DNA of 12,049 bases from JBBQXY01 sp051004815 (GTDB lineage: Bacteria > Chloroflexota > Ktedonobacteria > Ktedonobacterales > Ktedonobacteraceae). Below the pieces are notes generated by a model, which did no database searches, was not told the DNA's origin, and saw nothing but the letters and a program-made list of their open reading frames with translations. Of this stretch, positions 1 to 6,222 are shown piece after piece. A program made the translations under genes and the position numbers. Each line of letters begins with the position of its first letter. Position 1 is the first letter of the stretch. Location: positions 1 to 12,049 of the forward strand of contig JBPCJY010000265.1 in the NCBI GenBank assembly GCA_051004815.1. The letters are read 5' to 3'.

Positions 1-583
1 TGTTGGAGACGTGATTGCGCACCGTTTTGGGGCTTAAGACAAGCTGGACCGCAATCTCCGCATTGGACTTCCGCTGGGCGATGAGGGTGAGGATCTCGTA
101 TTCCCGCTCCGTCAGTTCTGGGAAGAAGTGGGTTGGGCCACTTCTTCCTGCTGGCCGCATGCCGCTGAAATAGTGCATCAGGCGCGAAGCCACGGCCGGG
201 CCAAAGATGGCCTCGCCGCTAGCCACGGCGCGAATGGCGCGCAACGTTTCCTCTTGCACGGCTCCCTTGAGCAGGTAGCCACGAGCCCCGGCACGGATAG
301 CGGCGAAGACCGACTCGTCATCCTCGAACATGGTGAGGATGAGAATGCGGATGTGCGGACTGGTCGAGAGGATGCGCCGCGTGGCCTCAATGCCGTTCGT
401 GCCTGGCATTTTGATGTCCATCAGGATGAGATCCGGCTGCAAGGCCTGCGCCTGGGCGATGACCTCGTTGCCGGTCGTGACCTCACCAATCACTTGCATC
501 CCTGGGACCGATTCTAGCAAGGCACGCAGCCCATCGCGAAAGATCGGATGGTCATCGGCAATCAGCAGGCGAATCGGCTCCAT
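1..583 (-). CDS. NarL/LuxR-family response regulator, C-terminus beyond window
   Basis: Two-component DNA-binding response regulator; 194 codons are visible from ATG 583-581 to the window edge, so about 20 residues of the C-terminus are missing. The N-terminal receiver domain (about 4-120) shows the acidic pair D10/D11, the phosphoacceptor D56 in the context LILMDIKMPG, T84 in LILTMF and K106 in GYLLKG. After a linker, the LuxR/GerE helix-turn-helix starts near 154 (PELTEREYEILTLIAQ) and runs through SPKTVRNHVSN. By family it would be phosphorylated by a histidine kinase and bind promoter DNA. No kinase gene is adjacent on the visible side; a partner could lie outside the window. No frameshift or stop interrupts the visible part. 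The family call is firm; the target genes cannot be told from the sequence. Confidence 0.95.
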   Translation of the reverse strand, partial: MEPIRLLIADDHPIFRDGLRALLESVPGMQVIGEVTTGNEVIAQAQALQPDLILMDIKMPGTNGIEATRRILSTSPHIRILILTMFEDDESVFAAIRAGARGYLLKGAVQEETLRAIRAVASGEAIFGPAVASRLMHYFSGMRPAGRSGPTHFFPELTEREYEILTLIAQRKSNAEIAVQLVLSPKTVRNHVSN

Positions 584-605
584 AGCTCCTCTTCTTTCTT
601 CCTGT

Positions 606-624
606 TGACCAGTCGCGCTGGTCA
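606..624. promoter_or_regulatory. Perfect inverted repeat upstream of the response regulator
   Basis: TGACCAG and CTGGTCA are 7-bp arms around a 5-nt centre, lying 23 bp upstream of the response-regulator ATG. The position suits an operator or a 5'-leader hairpin. Function is inferred only. The rest of 584-815 shows no convincing gene. Confidence 0.35.
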
Positions 625-815
625 GTCACGCTCACTGGATACGTAGGAGTGCCCGTGTGCTCCCTAACTCTTCTCACCGCTCGCACCGGAAAACGCTCTT
701 CCCTCGTTTCTGAGTTCTTTCTTCCTGTCCGGTTGTTCCATGACAATTGTACATCATACTTGTCTCTTTGTCCGTACTCCTTTGCGAGTGTGGTCCCAAT
801 TGAAGGAGGCGAACA

Positions 816-1499
816 CTAGCGAATCTTGCCCGCCGCTATAGCTATGACAACGGCACCAATTCCCACCAGGATCACACCTGCTATCCACATCTGCATGGCG
901 ATGAACCCTATACCAATCAGCCCCCCCACTATTCCCATCACCCAGTCGACTCGCCGTATCATCTCATCCGCTTCCGCTGCGGTCCTTCCTCTTGCTACCA
1001 GCGTCCACTTCAGGAGCGTGCCCCCATCCACTATGGGCACAGGGAGCAGGCTCAGTATCAAGATGAGTCCATGCCCTCCTGCCGACCATGCTGCTAGCTC
1101 TCTTGCGATGGCATGGCCTGATGCGACTGCATAGACCCCTGCGCTCAGGAGCAATCCTACCGCGTTGAAAATGGGACCACCTAATGCGCGTATCCGATGG
1201 ACATCCGGTGAACCCTCATTGTTCCAATAGAGGGTTCGTGGCATACCCGCTGATATCAGTATTTCATCCATTGGTGCCCCTGCATAGCGAGCGCTGAAAA
1301 TGTGGGCGAGAGCATGTCCAAAGTCCGCAGGCATGAGAAGAATGACTGTGACAAATCCAATGAGGACACCTTGCCAGAATCCACGTTCTGGATGCCAATA
1401 GAACCCCAACCAAGTAACGCCTGCCCAAAGAGCGATGATGGGGACCAAGACCGTTCCCTTTACCTTGACTGGGGTGCCGAAAATCCTCAGCGAGACCAT
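816..1499 (-). CDS. M50 (site-2 protease)-like membrane protein with HALAH in place of HExxH
   Basis: 227-residue integral membrane protein. Hydrophobic segments lie near 14-33, 42-57, 110-127, 142-158, 185-204 and 206-223. The layout matches M50 intramembrane metalloproteases: a zinc-site helix at 60-68 (FGHALAHIF), a GGPIFNAV segment at 107-114, and the distal metal-ligand motif LLPVPIVDGG at 151-160 with D158. In active members the first motif is HExxH, whose Glu is the catalytic base. Here it is H62-A-L-A-H66, so both His and the distal Asp remain but the Glu is Ala. This suggests a zinc-binding but proteolytically inactive homologue, or one using another base. The start at ATG 1499-1497 has a weak GGGA site upstream. 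The reading frame is clean and ends in TAG. The gene stands alone on this strand. Confidence 0.8.
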   Translation of the reverse strand: MVSLRIFGTPVKVKGTVLVPIIALWAGVTWLGFYWHPERGFWQGVLIGFVTVILLMPADFGHALAHIFSARYAGAPMDEILISAGMPRTLYWNNEGSPDVHRIRALGGPIFNAVGLLLSAGVYAVASGHAIARELAAWSAGGHGLILILSLLPVPIVDGGTLLKWTLVARGRTAAEADEMIRRVDWVMGIVGGLIGIGFIAMQMWIAGVILVGIGAVVIAIAAGKIR

Positions 1500-1564
1500 G
1501 GTTGTTCCCTTTCTTACGAAAATGAGACAGGCTTGGCAGGGAAGGACTGCCTGTTGTTCTCTTT

Positions 1565-1586
1565 ATCTGCTACCAGTGTAGCAGAT
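1565..1586. promoter_or_regulatory. Perfect 9-bp-arm palindrome upstream of the M50-like gene
   Basis: ATCTGCTAC and GTAGCAGAT flank a CAGT centre. It lies about 66 bp upstream of the M50-like start codon. It could be a repressor operator or a leader hairpin. No T-run follows on either strand, so it does not look like a terminator. Confidence 0.45.
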
Positions 1587-1590
1587 GCCG

Positions 1591-1641
1591 TGTCCCGCTG
1601 TCATGGGGCACTGTCCCGGTTTTGTCCCGATGCCTGTCCCG
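1591..1641. repeat. Four TGTCCCG direct repeats at near-helical spacing
   Basis: TGTCCCG occurs at 1591-1597, 1612-1618, 1623-1629 and 1635-1641. Start-to-start distances are 21, 11 and 12 bp, close to 2, 1 and 1 turns of B-DNA, so all copies would face the same side. On the strand of the M50-like gene the motif reads CGGGACA, about 90-140 bp upstream of its start. This fits a cooperative binding site, but no regulator is identified. The stretch 1642-1811 holds no gene that I can support. Confidence 0.45.
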
Positions 1642-1811
1642 ATTGGGCAGAGGAAGAAGGAAAGCTCACGTCTTCCCGCTAGAGAGGAGCGCCAATATGC
1701 AGGAAGGTTGCGCTCCCCTTCCATTGCGTACGAAAAAGGTCAGACTGTCGCATTTTTGGGAACAAAAGTATGCTCATGCACAAAATGGCAAGGATCTTAG
1801 CCCACCCTCAA

Positions 1812-2008
1812 CCATGCTCAAGCTGCGTCTGTGTCAGGTAGCGTGCCTGCCGAAATTCACCACCCAATCGGTGAGTGAAATCGCTCGCACGGCTGGTTTT
1901 CAGTCCCCGTTCCACTTCTCTTGGCAGTTCAAAGCCTAGAGCGGGATGAGTCCTATGGCGTACAGAGAACACAATCGGACAAACTTTCCACAGCAGAGCA
2001 TCCTTTGA
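1812..2008 (+). pseudogene. AraC-family helix-turn-helix remnant with in-frame TAG
   Basis: The frame encodes a typical second AraC HTH motif: SVSEIARTAGFQSPFHFSWQ, then FKA, a TAG at 1937-1939, and in the same frame SGMSPMAYREHN before a TGA at 2006-2008. In AraC proteins the consensus runs GF.S..HFSR.FK...G.SP..YR, so homology crosses the TAG without a shift. No start codon, N-terminal sensor domain or complete first HTH can be seen upstream, so this is a C-terminal fragment. The TAG falls where many relatives have Arg, Lys or Gln; one base change would give it. The call rests on motif recognition. The remnant lies convergent to the alpha/beta hydrolase gene on the opposite strand. Confidence 0.7.
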
Positions 2009-2017
2009 CCTCTTAGG

Positions 2018-2800
2018 CTAACAGTGTGGAGGAAAGAAATGCTGCGAGCAAATGGCCCATTTTTGTACAAATCGTTGTCGTACCCCAAGATCAGTCAGAT
2101 AGCTTACTACCTGCTCGGGTGCTGAGAGGAAAGACGCGTGCCCGGTCTACATCGAGATGATGTGTTGACATGGCAGCGCCGTATACATCTTTTTCTGCAC
2201 GGCTGGGAAGATCGCCCGATCACGAAGAGACTCGATGTAGACCCTGTGCACCCGACCATAGTTGTCCACCGTGGTCCTGACCGACGTCACCGTGGGAGCG
2301 AGAGCCTGGGGAACCAGCAAGGACGTGGCCTGGGCCACGTCCTCGTCGGAGCAATCCGCGCCAAGCAGTTCCTTGAAAGGAGTATCCACTTTGAACGTCA
2401 TATACCCTTGTTCCTCGTTCACCACCAGGTTTGGCAAAATCACGGAGTCCGTATCTCCACTGGCGATCTGGAATAAAGACTCGCCATTCTGCGGGGGAAA
2501 AGCCGAGAGGTACACCAGCGTCTGAATCTTCTCCGGCCGCTCCTCGGCGACCTGTGTGATGACAATCCCACCCATACTGTGCCCCACGAGCACGACCGGC
2601 TCGGCTTGAGCATCGAGTGCCTCGGACACGCGATGCGTATAAGCAGCTAGACTGATCTCTTGAAGAGGGGTTCTGTCCTGGCCGTGCCCTGGGAGGTCAA
2701 GGGTCTGCACCTGGTATCCTGCCTGCTCAAGGAGCGGGACAACTTTCTCCCAGCACCACCCTCCGGCCCACGCGTCGTGGACGAGTACAAATATGCTCAT
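2018..2800 (-). pseudogene. Alpha/beta hydrolase (methylesterase/EstC-like), in-frame TAG before catalytic His
   Basis: The open frame is 2147-2800 (217 aa), starting at ATG 2800-2798 behind an AAGGAG site. Visible features: FVLVHDAWAGGWCW near the N-terminus (oxyanion region, with HD where HG is usual), LPGHG at 36-40, nucleophile elbow GHSMGG with S75, and the acidic residue D194 in YIESLRDRAI. The frame stops at TAG 2147-2149, but the same frame continues as TGHASFLSAPEQVVSYL, which matches the family's C-terminus and holds the expected catalytic His (codon 2138-2140). It then runs open to TAG 2018-2020, with family-like sequence to about 2085. The product as read lacks His and should be inactive unless the TAG is read through. 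Relatives hydrolyse small esters; the substrate is unknown. An alternative is a sequencing error at one base. Confidence 0.8.
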
Positions 2801-2874
2801 ACTCTTTCTCCTTCTCTAAGTCGTTGTTGGGTCCGTATCCGTACCGTGTTTCATGCAACGAGGTCCTTTTGTCC

Positions 2875-3170
2875 CTAGTGTTTGCCCAGCCAGTCGAGGA
2901 TGGTGTGCGTCAACCACTCGGGGCGGTCCATAGGCACACACTGCTCCACGCCTTGGGCCATCAGCACCTCTGCCGCGCGTAGTTGCGCCGCGAGCCGAAA
3001 GGCGAGGGCGACCGGTGCAAAGATGTTTTGCGAGCCTGCGACCAGGAGCACCGGGCAGGTGATGCGGTCGGCCTGTGAGAGGCCGAGCTGGCCTCCCGCA
3101 CCTGTCCACTCGGATCGCTGAGCACGCCCGCCGCGCCCCAGGTTATCACAGAGCGCGTGGCGTCGGGCTG
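2875..3170 (-). pseudogene. Second alpha/beta hydrolase, C-terminal remnant with a frameshift
   Basis: On the minus strand, one frame encodes RITCPVLLVAGSQNIFAPVA, then a helical stretch, then GVEQCVPMDRPEWLTHTILD and WLGKH before TAG 2875-2877. This is the C-terminal part of an alpha/beta hydrolase. Upstream, in another frame, DATRSVITWGAAGVLSDPSG looks like the preceding part, so a frameshift lies near 3090-3110. The position normally holding the acidic residue reads GSQN where GSQD or a similar form is usual. The position of the catalytic His reads GVEQC rather than G.GHC. Both fit relaxed selection. The N-terminal half with the nucleophile elbow is absent; the S41 fragment on the other strand begins where homology stops, near 3165. 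Family confidence is moderate and the frameshift position approximate. Confidence 0.6.
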
Positions 3171-3662
3171 GCGCAGATGATTACGGAACACCTGCGCACG
3201 GTGGGTCAGGATAAGCACCTCCGCCTCATCTACCAGGCCGATGGGGTCCCAATTCGTATGCATGGAAACGAGGTCTTTACGCCAGAAGAAGTTGAGCGCA
3301 TTTATCAAATGAAGCGAGAAAATTACGGGATCAAAAAGGTCGAAATTTTGGACGGCACCATCGGCTATCTTCAAATGAACACGTTCGTGCATCCACATTT
3401 TGCAGGCGAGAGTATGCGCGCCGCGATGGCCTTTCTGGCCCACACCCAGGCGCTGATCATTGATTTACGCGCCAATGGTGGAGGCGAGGGCTTGATTGGG
3501 CAGTTTCTCTGTAGCTATTTCTTTAGTGCTTTTGAAGCGGAATACATCCAACTCAACGGACTGTATGATCGGAGGCAGGATCTGGTACGCCAGTATTGGG
3601 TCTTTCCTTACGTCCCAGCGTGTAAATCCCAACATTATTCGGCTCTCCCGCGCTTTCTGTGA
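3162..3662 (+). pseudogene. S41 (tail-specific/IRBP-type) peptidase fragment
   Basis: The frame reads MITEHLRTVGQDKHLRLIYQ, then an FTPEEVERIYQMKRENYGI segment, the core strand ILDGTIGYLQMNTFVHP, and ALIIDLRANGGGEG. These are hallmarks of the N-terminal helical domain and first core half of S41 peptidases of the interphotoreceptor retinoid-binding protein type. The conserved FPYVP follows, after which similarity ends abruptly near 3619. The remaining 14 codons to TGA 3660-3662 come from the inserted element. The segment carrying the catalytic Ser (typically within TSS.TFSAAEE) is missing, and nothing like it appears after the element's other end at 4024. The N-terminus is also cut, at the junction with the hydrolase remnant. 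An ATG lies at 3177, but this is a fragment and not a functional protease. Confidence 0.75.
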
Positions 3663-3921
3663 AAGCTCTGACATATCTGAGGAGCCAGAAGAGATGAGCT
3701 GGCCTCACAGCATGACTGCCACTTTTTACGTCGGTTTTGTCGTCTCAGTCTCACGGAAAGTGCGGGAGAGCCATTATTCGGGTTCTCCGTCATCTTCCGT
3801 GCTAAGCTGTACGATGGAAAAAATTTGCTGTTGCCCAATCTGCCTTCATAGCCAATCTCCTCTACAAATGTATGCCAAGATGCTAGAGCTTAGCACGGAA
3901 GATGATGGAGAACCATTATTC
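3634..3921 (+). repeat. Tandem array of two large related stem-loops punctuated by ATTATTC
   Basis: ATTATTC occurs at 3634-3640, 3773-3779 and 3915-3921, start spacings 139 and 142 bp. Stem A pairs 3641-3662 with 3751-3772 (22 bp, two G-T pairs at 3652/3761 and 3658/3755). Stem B pairs 3781-3808 with 3887-3914 (28 bp, one G-T pair at 3789/3906). All three non-Watson-Crick pairs are G-U in a plus-strand RNA and would be A-C in the opposite strand. The first 22 positions of stems A and B agree at 14 sites, and all 8 differing sites still pair, so A and B look like diverged copies of one unit. Loop A (3663-3750) holds a smaller hairpin near 3676-3705. A structured RNA is the favoured reading; a DNA hairpin used in transposition is the alternative. 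Confidence 0.6.
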
Positions 3922-3936
3922 GGGCGAAAATCCCAC

Positions 3937-3987
3937 AATTATCCTGGTGAACAAGACGTTCAGGATAGCTTGTTCACCAGGATAATT
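3937..3987. repeat. Third hairpin of the element, 19-bp perfect stem
   Basis: AATTATCCTGGTGAACAAG (3937-3955) pairs perfectly with 3969-3987 around a 13-nt loop. Its arms are unrelated to stems A and B, and it does not follow ATTATTC directly; 15 nt separate them. No T-run follows, so it is not an ordinary terminator. It sits just inside the right terminal repeat of the element. Confidence 0.6.
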
Positions 3988-4041
3988 ATGAGAAAAGTGG
4001 CCAGTTTACTGTTGGGATTTACACCTGCTCCTCGGAAAGTC

Positions 4042-4071
4042 TTGACAATACCCGTTCCCATCAGCTATAAT
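4042..4071 (+). promoter_or_regulatory. Consensus sigma-70-type promoter for the TetR operon
   Basis: A perfect TTGACA (4042-4047) and a perfect TATAAT (4066-4071) are 18 bp apart, reading toward the TetR gene. It begins 17 bp outside the right terminal repeat of the upstream element. Transcription would start near 4078-4080. Confidence 0.75.
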
Positions 4072-4089
4072 TTGTCTTGTTGAATTTAT

Positions 4090-4112
4090 ATTCATTTGAA
4101 TGAATGATCATT
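4090..4112. promoter_or_regulatory. Overlapping palindromes, candidate TetR operator
   Basis: ATTCATT-TG-AATGAAT (4090-4105) and AATGATCATT (4103-4112) overlap, lying 19 bp downstream of the -10 box and about 100 bp before the TetR start. TetR regulators commonly bind such palindromes and repress their own promoter. Autoregulation is inferred from position. Confidence 0.5.
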
Positions 4113-4211
4113 TAATGATAATACCAGGAAAAAGAAAACAGGCGTGTTGTGAGCGAAGTCGGATGAAATGCGAGCTAAGACAGGTTTGTGAAAGAGATAA
4201 GAGGAAGAGTT

Positions 4212-4844
4212 ATGTCAAATATGCACGATCCTGTGCAGGAGTTGTTGATCGCGGCCAGGCGCAATCAGATTCTGGACGCGGCGACGCGGGTTTTCGCTGA
4301 AAAGGGCTTTCACCGCGCGACGATTAAGGCTATCGCGCGGGTCGCGGGCATTGCTGATGGGACGATCTATACCTACTTTGCCAGCAAAACGGATGTGCTG
4401 TTGGGCATTCTCAACCGCCTCAACGAGTCCACGGAACGCGAGCAGCAGTTGAATCCTGAGCACGGACAGGATCTGCGCGCGTTTTTCACGGCTTACCTGC
4501 GCCAGCGCATGGCTCTCTTCTGGCCCAACGCCGAGGTCTTCCAGGCGGTTCTGCCTGAGATGCTGGCGAACGCGGAGCTGCGCGAGCTGTATTATCAGCA
4601 AATTATCGCGCCTACATTCGCGCTAGCCGAGCGTTACTTCGAGGCTTTAGGCGCGGCGGGACAGATACGGACAATCGACGCGCCCCTCGCGACGCGCTCA
4701 ATTGCCGCGATGATATTAGGTTTGCTGACGCTGCAATTGCTCGGCGACGAAGTGATTGCTCAACGCTGGGAAGAGTTGCCAGAAGTGCTCGCTACGCTTT
4801 TGCTGGACGGTCTGCTTAACGGAAAGGATGCTTTTCCATCATGA
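4212..4844 (+). CDS. TetR-family transcriptional regulator
   Basis: 210-residue regulator. The N-terminal DNA-binding domain spans about 15-62: NQILDAATRVFAEKGFHRAT, then the helix-turn-helix IKAIARVAGIADGTIYTYF followed by ASKTDVL, all typical of TetR. The C-terminal part (65-205) is helical and would form the ligand and dimer domain; the ligand cannot be read from sequence. I prefer ATG 4212 because GAGGAAG (4201-4207) sits 4 bases before it; an in-frame GTG at 4188 would add 8 residues but lacks a clear site. The gene has a consensus promoter and palindromes upstream. Its TGA overlaps the next gene's ATG in ATGA (4841-4844), so the two are probably translationally coupled. The frame is intact with no sign of decay, unlike most neighbours. 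Confidence 0.95.
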   Translation: MSNMHDPVQELLIAARRNQILDAATRVFAEKGFHRATIKAIARVAGIADGTIYTYFASKTDVLLGILNRLNESTEREQQLNPEHGQDLRAFFTAYLRQRMALFWPNAEVFQAVLPEMLANAELRELYYQQIIAPTFALAERYFEALGAAGQIRTIDAPLATRSIAAMILGLLTLQLLGDEVIAQRWEELPEVLATLLLDGLLNGKDAFPS

Positions 4845-5320
4845 ACACGCTCATTTACACGCCAACGGCACGGCGCCTGGAGGTCACGATCATCACATTT
4901 TTCACGCTGACCCTGCTCAGCCTGCTTGTGGTGTACGCCATCGACCCCTCGATCTACCTGCAAACGCTCAAGCTTACCTCGTCTCCGGGCGATCCTTATC
5001 CCTGGCCGGCGACGCTGTTCCTGGTCTGCCTGGTCATCTTCATCAGCTCAATGATGATTGGCGTCCTGCGCCACTGGCGCTGGCTCTTCTGGCTCCTTTT
5101 GATCGCCTTTAGCGCGTCAATTCTACAGTTTCCAGCGGAACTGCTCCAGATATCCGGTGTGCTGCCCATGACCACACCCCTCTGGTACAGCCTCTTCCGG
5201 CTGATCGTGTCCGCGTTTGAAGTGGGCCTCGCCGTCTGGATGATACGGGTTTACCGCCTCAAGGGAGTCTGGGCCATGGGCCGCAAAGACACGACTCAGA
5301 CATCCGATGCCACTCAATAA
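4841..5320 (+). CDS. Four-helix membrane protein co-expressed with TetR
   Basis: 159-residue protein not recognised as a named family. Four hydrophobic helices are visible at about 15-34, 57-76, 80-97 and 112-135. A 20-residue polar loop (38-56) lies between helices 1 and 2, and the C-terminal tail (140-159) is polar and positively charged at its start, suggesting a cytoplasmic end. There is no signal peptide cleavage motif and no obvious catalytic motif. The start codon overlaps the TetR stop, which points to a shared transcript and a role tied to what the regulator senses. A small transporter accessory, stress-response membrane protein or immunity-like factor are all possible; none is supported directly. 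The gene ends in TAA, followed by a hairpin. Confidence 0.85.
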   Translation: MNTLIYTPTARRLEVTIITFFTLTLLSLLVVYAIDPSIYLQTLKLTSSPGDPYPWPATLFLVCLVIFISSMMIGVLRHWRWLFWLLLIAFSASILQFPAELLQISGVLPMTTPLWYSLFRLIVSAFEVGLAVWMIRVYRLKGVWAMGRKDTTQTSDATQ

Positions 5321-5321
5321 A

Positions 5322-5342
5322 CAGAACATGGGTGATGTTCTG
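5322..5342 (+). terminator. Hairpin after the TetR operon, possible terminator
   Basis: CAGAACAT and ATGTTCTG form an 8-bp perfect stem with a 5-nt loop, starting just after the TAA of the membrane-protein gene. No T-run follows (CATTAAAAA comes next), so intrinsic termination would be weak; 3'-end protection is an alternative. Confidence 0.4.
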
Positions 5343-5561
5343 CATTAAAAACACTTGCAGGCGCAAAAGTTCGGCGCTTCCTTTCGCTGTGCGCGTGGTT
5401 CCATCCTTTGCCTATTATACCTTAAAAGGCAATACCTGTATCAACATGCGCGATGCTGCTGCCGACCCTGTGCGCAAGATGAAATGTTTACTCCCCTGTT
5501 TCCCAAAGATGTCAGCCAGCTCTGGGCTCAATTTGATCGTGTCCACCGCTGACAAACAAAC
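5343..5561. other. Region between converging genes with no recognised gene
   Basis: About 220 bp between the TetR operon hairpin and the ancestral end of the methyltransferase. A minus-strand frame from GTG 5546 to TAA 5415 (43 codons) is open but resembles nothing I know. A minus-strand TATAAT (5414-5419) with TTGATA (5439-5444) has a long 19-bp spacer and leads toward the convergent operon's 3' end. I do not call either as real. Confidence 0.4.
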
Positions 5562-6222
5562 CTAGCAAGGGGTAGTTCGAAGAACCCAGCCCGAACAAAA
5601 GAGATCGATCTGAAAAGTTTGTGCAAATACCACTTGGAACTCTACAGAGCGACAGACTCTCCGCGCTTCAGAAAGTGTAGAGCCGGATATGCTGGGGATC
5701 GTAGAACTTGATCATCCACTCAAAGGCCTTCCAGGGTAAAGGGAAGCCACGCAGCGTATAATCATCAAGCACTATTTGCCCTCCTGGGGCAAGCAGGTGC
5801 TTGAATCCCTTGAGTGCTGCTGACGGCTCTTTGAAATAGTGCAAGCTGTTGGTACACGTAATCAGGTCAAAAGAGCCGGCTGCAAAGGATAGTTCCGCGG
5901 TTTCGCCACCTCCCAGCGCTGCCTGAACAAGGTGAATGCATGAGCGTCCTTTGAGCAAACGGGCAGCCTGCTCGAGCATTCCCTGGTTTTCATCGACGCC
6001 ATACAGCTCTGCCTGTGGGAAACGTTGCGAAAGCTGTGCTAAAAGCAGTCCTGTTCCGCAGGCCGCATCGAGAATACGCAAAGGGTTGGTGCGCGAGTGT
6101 GTTCTTTTTTCAAGTGTCGTACTATCAATGGCGGAGAGCACTGCTGGAAGGGTCTTCGTTAAGAAATTCCTCCAGGTTCGATTGTAGCGTTCAACACGCT
6201 TTTCGGTATAGTAGGTCTTCAC
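5562..6222 (-). pseudogene. Class I SAM-dependent methyltransferase, C-terminus frameshifted
   Basis: From GTG 6222-6220 the frame gives 184 residues to TGA 5668. The Rossmann-fold motifs are clear: motif I ILDAACGTGLL at 50-60, acidic motif II YGVDEN at 74-79, FDLITCTNSLHYF at 118-130, and GGQIVLDDY at 147-155. It would transfer a methyl group from SAM; the substrate is unknown. After YDPQHIRLYT the frame hits TGA, but the shifted frame reads LSEARRVCRSVEF, QVVFAQTFQIDL and GWVLRTTP to TAG 5562-5564, the usual C-terminal layout of this type. A one-base insertion or two-base loss near 5670-5676 explains it. The core domain is whole, so a shortened enzyme could still bind SAM. The GTG overlaps the upstream gene's TGA (GTGA), which decides the start over longer upstream frames. 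Confidence 0.75.

Larger units (their letters stand above)
3620..4024. mobile_element. 405-bp element with 14-bp terminal inverted repeats (MITE-like)
   Basis: GTGTAAATCCCAAC at 3620-3633 is matched by its exact reverse complement at 4011-4024. The left copy sits at the point where S41 homology stops, which argues for an insertion or a rearrangement boundary. The interior holds three large stem-loops and no credible protein; the open frames across it do not resemble any family. I see no clear target-site duplication beside the repeats. Size, terminal repeats and lack of a transposase fit a non-autonomous element. Alternatives are a relic of a larger transposon or a mobile structured RNA. Confidence 0.55.

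Noticed and set aside
2961..3443. 160-codon minus-strand open frame
   Set aside because: Its first two-thirds are the antisense of the well-supported S41 fragment; only the part near 3110-3170 carries hydrolase-like sequence, which I listed as a remnant.
3496..4083. 195-codon plus-strand open frame crossing the stem-loop array
   Set aside because: It lies in a different frame from the S41 fragment, crosses three perfect or near-perfect hairpins and both terminal repeats, and resembles no protein family.
4100..4300. 66-codon plus-strand frame before the TetR gene
   Set aside because: It overlaps the operator region and the TetR N-terminus in another frame and has no family resemblance.
5415..5546. 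43-codon minus-strand gene starting with GTG
   Set aside because: It has no ribosome site, no recognisable domain, and lies between two gene ends.
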